From Tannerellaceae bacterium (GTDB lineage: Bacteria > Bacteroidota > Bacteroidia > Bacteroidales > Tannerellaceae), in NCBI GenBank assembly GCA_031279915.1, contig JAITHO010000075.1, forward strand, positions 1 through 10,769: DNA of 10,769 nt, in the 5' to 3' direction. Below, piece after piece: positions 1 to 5,796 of this stretch. The notes below the pieces were generated by a model that was not told the DNA's origin, did not search any database, and was given only the letters and a program-made list of their open reading frames with translations. The stretch's first letter is position 1; each line of letters begins with the position of its first letter. Both the position numbers and the translations under genes were made by a program.

Positions 1-764
1 GAACCAGCTACGGCAACCGCGACGCGTGGGCCATCGGAATCACTCCAAAGTACGCCGTTGGAGTATGGGTGGGCAATGCATCAGGCGAGGGGCGACCGGG
101 AATGACCGGAGTTGGCTACGCCGCGCCACCTTTGTTCGATCTCTTCTCGCTGCTGCCGGGAAGCGAATGGTTTGACTTCCCCTTTGACGAAGCCGAAACG
201 GCAGCTGTTTGCCGGCACAGCGGATACAAAGCGTCGCAGCTTTGCGAAATCGTCGACACGGTACCTATCCCAGCTAGCGGCCTGAAATCATCCGTATGCC
301 CATTCCATCGCAGCGTGCATCTCTCGGCCGATCTCCGTTACCGTGTAAATACATCATGCGAGCCTGCGGCGAACATCGTTAGCCGATCATGGTTCGTACT
401 GCCTCCCGTACAAGCGTATTACTACCGCAATTATCACGCCGACTATCTCCCGCTTCCACCCTTCAGGGCCGACTGCGAACCCGATGCCCTGCCCACAATC
501 GATATCATCTATCCCGAACCATATTCCTCCCTCTATCTCCCAAAAGGATTCAGCGGCCAGCAAGAACGCTTCGTTTTTCGCGCCGCACACTCCCGTCCCG
601 ATGCAACGATCTACTGGCATGTTGACGACGAATACCTCGGAGAATCGCACGGCTCATTCCATCAGATAAGCTGCCGCCTGGCCGCCGGTAATCACAGCTT
701 GACGCTGGTTGACGATCGCGGTTTGCGAGTCAGCATCAAGTTTCAAGTTCGAGGCGCGGTTTGA
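1..764 (+). CDS. pbpC: Penicillin-binding protein 1C-like, C-terminal part (5' partial)
   Basis: The gene enters from the left edge; the reading frame starts at base 3 and ends at a TGA at 762-764, leaving 253 residues. The first two residues, T-S, followed by YGNRDAWAIGITPKYAVGVWVGNA, match the end of the KTGTS active-site motif and the strand after it in class A penicillin-binding proteins of the PBP1C type. The text GEGRPGMTGVGYAAPPLFD is also typical of PBP1C. The remaining roughly 180 residues correspond in place to the beta-rich C-terminal domain found in this family (penicillin-binding protein C, C-terminal). The full protein would be a membrane-anchored periplasmic transglycosylase/transpeptidase acting on peptidoglycan; the transglycosylase part and catalytic serine lie outside the window. 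The stop codon is followed within about 15 bases by a tandem repeat array. The family call is firm; the exact paralogue is less so. Confidence 0.9.
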   Translation, partial: TSYGNRDAWAIGITPKYAVGVWVGNASGEGRPGMTGVGYAAPPLFDLFSLLPGSEWFDFPFDEAETAAVCRHSGYKASQLCEIVDTVPIPASGLKSSVCPFHRSVHLSADLRYRVNTSCEPAANIVSRSWFVLPPVQAYYYRNYHADYLPLPPFRADCEPDALPTIDIIYPEPYSSLYLPKGFSGQQERFVFRAAHSRPDATIYWHVDDEYLGESHGSFHQISCRLAAGNHSLTLVDDRGLRVSIKFQVRGAV

Positions 765-792
765 AAAACGTTGGTCGTCGGAAAAAAAGATT

Positions 793-1081
793 GGAGCTTT
801 TGTCGTCGCAACAAAAGCTTCCTGGAAAAAATTGGAGGCTTTGTCGTCGCAACAAAAGCTTGCGAAAAAAAATTTGGAGGTTTTGACGTCGCGACAAAGT
901 CTTCCTGGAAAAATCTGGAGGTTTTGACGTCGCGACAAAGTCTCCCTGGAAAAATCTGGAGGTTTTGTCGTCGCGACAAAGTCTCCCTGGAAAAATCTGG
1001 AGGTTTTGACGTCGCGACAAAGTCTTCCTGGAAAAATCTGGAGGCTTTGTCGTCGCGACAAAAGCTTCCGGAAAAAAAATT
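793..1081. repeat. A-type units: seven copies, stem TTTTGTCG / CGACAAA
   Basis: Seven units of 41, 42, 41, 41, 41, 41 and 42 bases. Each carries a near-palindrome around TTTTGTCGTCGCGACAAAG; several copies have GACGTCG in the left arm, which costs one base pair. In the unit at 958 the arms GGAGGTTTTGTCG and CGACAAAGTCTCC can pair over 13 positions with two G-T wobbles around a TCG loop. The first two units have GTCGTCGCAACAAAAGC instead and pair over 8 bases (GCTTTTGT / ACAAAAGC in the first copy). The end copies are more diverged than the middle ones, as expected of an array that expands internally. Confidence 0.9.
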
Positions 1082-1163
1082 GGAGGTTTTGACGTCGCGT
1101 TGATTTGGCCGGTTGGTAATCTGGAGCGACCTACGGACAGTAAGTTGCCTCCCTGAACCGGTC
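1082..1163. repeat. B and C units, first copy (82 bp)
   Basis: Two 41-base units keep the GGAG landmark and register but have their own core sequences: GTTGATTTGGCCGGTTGG in the B unit and CGACCTACGGAC in the C unit. About 50 bases from the start of this block recur almost unchanged at 1492-1548, so the block acts as a boundary module on both sides of the D-type array. Confidence 0.85.
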
Positions 1164-1491
1164 GGAGAAAAAGCAGGACTGCTTTTCTCCCGGAAAAAAA
1201 ATTTGGAGGTAAAGCAGAGCTGCTTTTCTTCCAGAAAAAAAAATTGGAGAAAAAGCAGAGCTGCTTTTCCTTGCGGAAAATTATTTGGAGGAAAAGCAGA
1301 GCTGCTTTTCTTCCAGAAAAAAAAATTGGAGAAAAAGCAGAGCTGCTTTTCCTTGCGGAAAAAAATTTGGAGGAAAAGCAGGGCTGCTTTTCTTCCAGAA
1401 AAAAAATTTGGAGGAAAAGCAGAGCTGCTTTTCTTCCAGAAAAAAAATTTGGAGGAAAAGCAGGGCTGTATTTCCTTCCGGAAAAAAAATT
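1164..1491. repeat. D-type units: eight exact 41-bp copies, stem GAAAAGCAG / CTGCTTTTC
   Basis: Eight units, each exactly 41 bases (328 in total). The core GAAAAGCAGAGCTGCTTTTC is an inverted repeat of 9-base arms around AG. In the better copies (for example the unit at 1410) the pairing runs outward through GGAG with TTCC and T with A to about 16 positions, with wobbles, so the hairpin takes up nearly the whole unit except for a run of A. Units at 1205 and 1287 resemble each other, as do those at 1246 and 1328, so part of the array is an 82-base double unit. Read on the minus strand, each unit is a hairpin followed by a T run, like an intrinsic terminator. The linker and landmark match the A-type units although the stem does not. 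Confidence 0.92.
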
Positions 1492-1575
1492 GGAGGTTTT
1501 GACGTCGCGTTGATTTGGCCGGTTGGAAAATTGGAGCTACCTACGGACGTAGTTTGCCTTGCGGATTTTTTATTG
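1492..1575. repeat. B and C units, second copy
   Basis: This block repeats the one at 1082-1163, exactly 410 bases (ten units) downstream. The B unit is nearly identical through GACGTCGCGTTGATTTGGCC; the C unit keeps GGAG, CTACCTACGGAC and then drifts. The second copy contains a short inverted repeat CTACGGACGTAG at 1541-1552. Beyond about 1575 the register can be followed only weakly. Confidence 0.82.
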
Positions 1576-1835
1576 GAAGCCACGTTTGGCGGCGAATATC
1601 TTCGGTAATAGAAATTGCATCCCTCGGCGGCGTCAATGTGCTTGGAATGAAAGGGGGTTGAAGGTTGAAAGGCGTTTGGGGAGATGGGGGCGAAAATATT
1701 TGCCCCATGCAATGTCTCGTTCTTCAATAAAGCCTATTGCGGCAAAGGAGTTGCGCAAAAATTTTATCTTATATAAGTTTCGACTGCTACTATATTACTG
1801 CTGGTAGGGCACATTTTTTTATTTCAGGAATAACG
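1576..1835. other. Intergenic stretch without a recognisable gene
   Basis: I see no convincing gene here. It holds a G-rich plus-strand segment (G runs at 1653-1657, 1678-1681 and 1686-1690), a small inverted repeat GGGGC / GCCCC at 1687-1706 with an A/T-rich loop, and a 10-base palindrome CTTATATAAG at 1768-1777. No T run follows the inverted repeat, so it is not a classical terminator. The A/T-rich last 80 bases lead into the promoter. Confidence 0.6.
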
Positions 1836-1843
1836 TATCTTTG
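1836..1843 (+). promoter_or_regulatory. Bacteroidota -7 box (TATCTTTG) of the inositol operon
   Basis: The sequence TATCTTTG matches the Bacteroidota consensus TAnnTTTG exactly and lies 57 bases before the ATG of the inositol-phosphate synthase gene. The expected -33 TTTG is not clear; a T-rich stretch lies at about 1814-1824. The same octamer precedes dapB. Its position makes an upstream TTG start of the synthase implausible. Confidence 0.75.
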
Positions 1844-1900
1844 CGCCATTACAAGCAAAATAAGTATCAAAATCACAGTCATCAAATATCATACAGGATT

Positions 1901-3202
1901 ATGGCAAAAGTTGAAGTAAAAGAAGCCAAGGGAACGCTTGGCGTACTTATCGTTGGAGTAGGAGGAGCCGTATCCTCCACTTTTATTGCAGGTACATTAT
2001 CCGTTCGTAAAGGTATCGGACAGCCCATAGGATCGGTCACACAGCTGGCCACCATAAGGCTCGGCAAACGCAATGAGAATCGTTTCCCCAAAATTAAAGA
2101 CGTAGTTCCTCTCGCCGACTTAAACGACATCGTATTCGGCGGCTGGGATATATTTGAGGAAAACATCTACGCGGCCGCAATCCATGCCGAAGTTCTCAAG
2201 AAAGAAGATATAGACGTTGTAAAGGATGAATTGGAAGCCATCAGCCCCATGCCGGCAGTGTTCGACCGCGATTTCGTGAAGCGCTTGAACGGAACTTATA
2301 TGAAGCACGGCAAAAGCCGCTGGGACTTGACCGAACAATTACGCGAAGACATCAAGCGATTTAAAGCCGACAATGGCTGCGATCGGATCGTGGTAATGTG
2401 GGCCGCGAGCACGGAGATCTTCATCGCCCCCAGCTCCGAACACGACAGTCTGGCAGCCTTCGAGCAGGCGATGAAAGACGACTGCAAGGCGGCTATCTCC
2501 CCGAGCATGTGCTATGCATACGCCGCTCTGTCGGAAGGAGCGCCCTTCATCATGGGAGCTCCGAACCTCTGCGTTGACATTCCGGCAATGTGGGAGCTTG
2601 CCGAAAAAACTTGCACTCCTATATGCGGAAAAGATTACAAGACGGGGCAAACGCTTATCAAAACCGTTCTGGCTCCGATGCTCAAAACCCGAATGCTTGG
2701 GCTGGAAGGATGGTTCTCAACCAACATCCTCGGCAATCGCGACGGCGAAGTGCTCGACGATCCTGATTCATTCAAGACAAAGGAGGTGAGCAAACTGTCG
2801 GTGATCGACACAATCCTCCAGCCGGAGGTTTATCCCGAGCTCTACGGGAATATATACCACAAGGTTCGCATCAACTATTATCCTCCGCGCAAAGACAATA
2901 AGGAAGGTTGGGATAATATAGATATTATCGGATGGCTAAACTATCCGATGCAGTTGAAGGTCGACTTCTTGTGCCGCGATTCTATACTTGCGGCGCCGCT
3001 CTGCCTCGACTTGGTGCTGTTTGCCGATCTTGCTCTGCGTTGCGGATTCTGGGGAATACAGTCGTGGTTGTCGTTCTATTTCAAGAGCCCGATGCATGCG
3101 CCCGACAGAGTTCCGGAGCACGATCTGTTTATCCAGCATACTATCCTGAAAAACACGCTCCGCACTATCATTGGCGAGCCAACTCTGGATTATCTGGAGT
3201 GA
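1901..3202 (+). CDS. myo-Inositol-1-phosphate synthase
   Basis: This 433-residue protein is predicted to convert D-glucose 6-phosphate to 1L-myo-inositol 1-phosphate using bound NAD, in the cytoplasm. The Rossmann glycine motif VGVGGA is at residues 18-23. The catalytic-lysine region K-TGQT-LIK falls at residues 247-254, and the family motif NILGNRDG at 275-282 is followed by SFKTKEVSK. The C-terminal part (GWLNYPMQLKVDFLCRDSIL and onward) is typical of bacterial homologues. I chose the ATG at 1901 over an upstream TTG at 1841 because the latter lies on the -7 box and the family's usual N-terminus (short tail, then GxLGVLIVGVGGA) fits 1901. The nucleotidyltransferase gene begins one base after its stop, so the two are surely co-transcribed. 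Its product feeds the rest of the operon. Confidence 0.95.
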   Translation: MAKVEVKEAKGTLGVLIVGVGGAVSSTFIAGTLSVRKGIGQPIGSVTQLATIRLGKRNENRFPKIKDVVPLADLNDIVFGGWDIFEENIYAAAIHAEVLKKEDIDVVKDELEAISPMPAVFDRDFVKRLNGTYMKHGKSRWDLTEQLREDIKRFKADNGCDRIVVMWAASTEIFIAPSSEHDSLAAFEQAMKDDCKAAISPSMCYAYAALSEGAPFIMGAPNLCVDIPAMWELAEKTCTPICGKDYKTGQTLIKTVLAPMLKTRMLGLEGWFSTNILGNRDGEVLDDPDSFKTKEVSKLSVIDTILQPEVYPELYGNIYHKVRINYYPPRKDNKEGWDNIDIIGWLNYPMQLKVDFLCRDSILAAPLCLDLVLFADLALRCGFWGIQSWLSFYFKSPMHAPDRVPEHDLFIQHTILKNTLRTIIGEPTLDYLE

Positions 3203-3203
3203 G

Positions 3204-3917
3204 ATGGACTACGCCGTCATTGCAGCAGGCGAAGGATCGCGTCTGCTAAGTGAAGGCGTCGAACGCCCCAAGCCGCTGACGCTACTGAACGGGGTGGCGA
3301 TGATTGACCGCTTGATCCGAATCTTTCTTGATAACGAAGCCACTTCCGTTCATATAATTATTAATGAAGAGATGAGAATGGTGAGAGAACATCTGCAGAG
3401 AATGAAATTGCCGGTTCCGACGCACATCACGGTTAAGTCGACTCCAAGTTCGATGCATAGCTTTTACGAGCTAAGTCGGAATCTGACCTCCGAGAGCTTT
3501 TGCCTCACAACCGTAGATACAATATTTAGGGAGGATGAGTTCAAACGGTTCATGCACGACTTCCGCAACGAATCTGCCGACGGGCTCATGGCCGTGAGCG
3601 ACTTCATCGACGACGAGAAACCGCTCTACGTGAACGTTGACGACAACCTCCGAGTGAGTAGCTTCACCGACAAGCCTGAGAGCAACAGCCGCTACGTTTC
3701 CGGAGGAATATACGGACTGAAACGGCAAACAGCGATTCCGGTTCTGGAGCAGGCAATGCAAGAGCGACAGTACAGGATGAGGAACTTTCAGCGAAGCCTC
3801 ATTGCCGCCGGATTAATTATCAAAGCTTGGCCCTTCGCCAAAATAATCGACATTGACCACGCTGACGACATACAAAAAGCCGAACGCTTCCTATCCGCAG
3901 AGCTTGAATCGAACTAA
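3204..3917 (+). CDS. Sugar-phosphate-type nucleotidyltransferase, probably acting on inositol 1-phosphate
   Basis: The 237-residue protein opens with MDYAVIAAGEGSRL and PKPL (residues 22-25), the nucleotide-binding signature of NTP transferases (GxGxR then PKP). TTVDTIF around D105 fits the metal-binding aspartate strand. GGIYGLKR further on suits the substrate-side region. The ATG at 3204 is preferred because it lies one base after the synthase stop and starts directly at the first beta strand; an upstream ATG at 3171 would overlap the synthase. Position after an inositol-phosphate synthase and before a CDP-alcohol transferase suggests CTP:inositol-1-phosphate cytidylyltransferase activity, giving CDP-inositol. 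That substrate is inference from context; the fold call is firm. Choline- or sugar-phosphate nucleotidyltransferase activity cannot be excluded. Confidence 0.85.
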   Translation: MDYAVIAAGEGSRLLSEGVERPKPLTLLNGVAMIDRLIRIFLDNEATSVHIIINEEMRMVREHLQRMKLPVPTHITVKSTPSSMHSFYELSRNLTSESFCLTTVDTIFREDEFKRFMHDFRNESADGLMAVSDFIDDEKPLYVNVDDNLRVSSFTDKPESNSRYVSGGIYGLKRQTAIPVLEQAMQERQYRMRNFQRSLIAAGLIIKAWPFAKIIDIDHADDIQKAERFLSAELESN

Positions 3918-3938
3918 AGAATAAGTACATTAATAACT

Positions 3939-3975
3939 CAGCCGGGGAATTCAAGTAAAGACCGTTCCGCGGCTG
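3939..3975 (+). other. Inverted repeat in the gap inside the inositol operon
   Basis: The arms CAGCCGGGGAA (3939-3949) and TTCCGCGGCTG (3965-3975) pair over 11 bases with one mismatch around a 15-base loop. No T run follows, so it is not a standard intrinsic terminator. It sits in the only large gap of the operon (90 bp) and could tune downstream expression or mark an mRNA processing site. Its size, 37 bases, is close to one unit of the arrays elsewhere in the window. Confidence 0.55.
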
Positions 3976-4007
3976 ATTGGTCAAATAAAAAACGCATTGA
4001 TTATTTT

Positions 4008-4892
4008 ATGAATGAAATCACAATTGCCGGAATCCGGCGAGGGAGTCGCTTCTCTCCTAATCATATAGGCAACGATGCCGCTATATTCCAAACAACGGCG
4101 ATAGAACTCAGAAAGCTGGGATGCACGGTGAACGAATATCCTGAATCTGTACTCATCGAAGGCAAAGAAATCAGCGAACAGTATATTTTCAATATGGTTC
4201 GCGACAAACGCTCTGTGAGGAGGCTCCAGCAATATGAGAACTGCGGACGGAGGGTTGTTAACTCGGCCTACGGAATTGAAAATTGCACGCGAGAGAAGAT
4301 GACCCGTTTGCTGCTCGAAAATCAGATCCCGCATCCGAGAAGCATCATCGTAAATACCGACGCCGACCCTGATCGCTTGCTGCGAGAGCACAATCTGCAT
4401 AACTGCTGGATAAAGCGCGGAGATTTCCATGCCATCCACCGCGAGGACGTCACCTACGTTCGGAATCGAATCGAAGCCCAGAGCATTCTCGAAGAGTACG
4501 CCGTTCGCGGCATTAAGAATGCTGTGATCAACGAACATCTGGCCGGCGACCTCGTGAAATTCTACGGCGTGGCGCATACGGACTTCTTCTTCTGGTTCTA
4601 TCCCTCGGCTGAAACTCACAGCAAGTTTGGGCTCGAGCAAATTAACGGAACGGCGAAAGGCATCTCCTTCGACGAAGATTATCTGCAACGAATATGCAAC
4701 GAGGCTGCACATACGCTCAAAATCGAAATCTATGGCGGCGACTGCATAGTATCGGCCGAGGACGGGCAAATACGGATCATCGACTTCAACGACTGGCCCT
4801 CCTTTGCGCCATGCCGAAAGCAAGCAGCCGAGAAGATCGCTCAACGAATACACGCTCTTGTTACACAAGCCGAACGTTATGCAACAGTATAA
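4008..4892 (+). CDS. ATP-grasp-like protein of the inositol-lipid operon
   Basis: I do not recognise an experimentally assigned family. The 294-residue protein has the general look of an ATP-grasp enzyme of the RimK/glutathione-synthetase/inositol-phosphate-kinase type: an N-terminal alpha/beta region, a lysine in CWIKRGDF, an INEHLAGDLVKFYGV strand pair, YGGD at residues 242-245 and a metal-binding-like IIDFNDWPSF with D259, N261 and P264. The last motif resembles the DxN-xxP pattern of inositol trisphosphate 5/6-kinases. No signal peptide or membrane segment is seen, so it is cytoplasmic. It overlaps the following phosphatidyltransferase gene, which ties it to lipid headgroup synthesis. It may phosphorylate an inositol species or ligate an acid to an amine; both are inference. 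The ATG at 4008 begins directly with a beta strand and follows an A/T-rich leader. Confidence 0.7.
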   Translation: MNEITIAGIRRGSRFSPNHIGNDAAIFQTTAIELRKLGCTVNEYPESVLIEGKEISEQYIFNMVRDKRSVRRLQQYENCGRRVVNSAYGIENCTREKMTRLLLENQIPHPRSIIVNTDADPDRLLREHNLHNCWIKRGDFHAIHREDVTYVRNRIEAQSILEEYAVRGIKNAVINEHLAGDLVKFYGVAHTDFFFWFYPSAETHSKFGLEQINGTAKGISFDEDYLQRICNEAAHTLKIEIYGGDCIVSAEDGQIRIIDFNDWPSFAPCRKQAAEKIAQRIHALVTQAERYATV

Positions 4893-5796
4893 AAAGGCTG
4901 ACATGGAGGCTACGCTGAAGTCGTGGGATACGGAGGAGTTTATCGACATACATTTTTACCGGCCTATGGGATACCGATGGGCGCTATTTTTCCGGAAAAT
5001 CGGCATCACGCCGAACAGCGTAACCCTTTTTGCTATCATGCTGGGAATAGGGGCGGGGATTTGCTTCTACTTCCAAAACCTATATGTTAACATCGCCGGA
5101 ATATTGCTGCTGATATGGGCTAATACCTACGACAGCGCCGACGGACAGCTGGCGCGGATGACAGGCAAAATGTCGGCGCTCGGACGGATGCTCGACGGAC
5201 TATGCGGGGAACTTTGGTTCATAACCATCTACTTGGCCATCATCTTCAGGCTCATGCCCGACTGGGGATTCTATATATGGATACTCGCCGCAGCAGCCGG
5301 ATTTTGTCACTCCAAACAGGCGGCGATGGCGGATTACTATCGAAACCTGCACCTCCACTTCCTCAAAGGAAAGGCCGGTAGCGAATTTGAGAACTCCAGA
5401 ATGCTCAATGAGGCCTACCAACAAATGAGCTGGAAGCAGAATTTCTTCTACACTTTCGCATCCTACATGTATCTGAACTACACCATCGGGCAAGAAAAGC
5501 AATCGCCAAATCTCCAGCAAATGTTAAACGTATTGCGCGTAAACTACAAGAACATGGCCCCGGAATGGTTCAGAAACAGCTTCCGAACCAAAAGCTTGCC
5601 GCTGATGAAATATGCCAACATTCTATCCTTCAACACCCGCGCAATCGCGCTCTTCATCAGCATCGGAATCAATATGCCATGGCTATACTTCGTTTTCGAA
5701 CTCAGCGTCCTCAACGCTTTGATGATATATATGATCGTAACGCACGAGAAATTTTCGGCCGCATTTGCTCAACAACTTAAATCTGTCGCAGAATGA
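4879..5796 (+). CDS. CDP-alcohol phosphatidyltransferase family protein (inositol lipid headgroup transfer)
   Basis: This 305-residue integral membrane protein contains the family signature as D85-SA-DG-QL-AR, eight residues, G102-RML-D106. The fourth aspartate, expected at 110, is glycine, followed by E111. TPN at residues 44-46 and hydrophobic segments around 47-65, 68-83, 112-126 and 135-148, with more near the C-terminus, fit the family's bundle of membrane helices. A hydrophilic insert of about 100 residues lies before the last helices. It would transfer a phosphoalcohol between a CDP-activated molecule and an acceptor. With the neighbours, the product is probably phosphatidylinositol (phosphate) or a related inositol lipid. 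The ATG at 4879 overlaps the previous gene by 14 bases; the ATG at 4903, preceded by AAAAAGG, is an alternative giving 297 residues. Which side carries the CDP cannot be told from sequence. Confidence 0.88.
   Translation: MQQYKKADMEATLKSWDTEEFIDIHFYRPMGYRWALFFRKIGITPNSVTLFAIMLGIGAGICFYFQNLYVNIAGILLLIWANTYDSADGQLARMTGKMSALGRMLDGLCGELWFITIYLAIIFRLMPDWGFYIWILAAAAGFCHSKQAAMADYYRNLHLHFLKGKAGSEFENSRMLNEAYQQMSWKQNFFYTFASYMYLNYTIGQEKQSPNLQQMLNVLRVNYKNMAPEWFRNSFRTKSLPLMKYANILSFNTRAIALFISIGINMPWLYFVFELSVLNALMIYMIVTHEKFSAAFAQQLKSVAE

Larger units (their letters stand above)
793..1575. repeat. Composite tandem array with continuous 41-bp register
   Basis: A GGAG landmark preceded by T recurs at 793, 834, 876, 917, 958, 999, 1040, 1082, 1123, 1164, 1205, 1246, 1287, 1328, 1369, 1410, 1451, 1492 and 1533, with a weaker GGAA at 1575. 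Every step is 41 or 42 bases. The landmark is preceded by an A-rich linker of the form GGAAAAA(A)T(T/C)TGGAG. Between linkers the core changes: seven A-type units, a B and a C unit, eight D-type units, then B and C again. The array lies between the pbpC stop and the promoter of the inositol operon. No transposase gene or obvious target duplication is seen. Function is unknown; structure suggests RNA hairpins, a protein-binding array or curved DNA. Confidence 0.95.

Noticed and set aside
654..1061. Coding ORFs in the repeats on either strand (for example 654-1061 minus, 1113-1502 plus, 1281-1727 minus)
   Set aside because: They are by-products of a 41-base period without stops; all frames are open at once, and the peptides are low in complexity with no start context.
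793..1575. CRISPR array
   Set aside because: Units follow each other directly; the stretches between hairpins are a conserved linker, not unique spacers, and no cas gene is present. The same holds for 6512-6650 and 10526-10708.
793..1575. Insertion sequence or mobile element
   Set aside because: No transposase or integrase fragment, no terminal inverted repeats bounding the array and no target duplication could be found.
1841..1900. Upstream TTG start for the inositol-phosphate synthase
   Set aside because: It lies on the TATCTTTG promoter box, so the transcript would start after it; the ATG at 1901 fits the family's N-terminus.
3981..4949. Long minus-strand ORF (322 codons) opposite the ATP-grasp gene
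   Set aside because: Its translation shows no recognisable motif and it lies against a plus-strand gene with clear fold motifs and operon overlap; it is a shadow frame.
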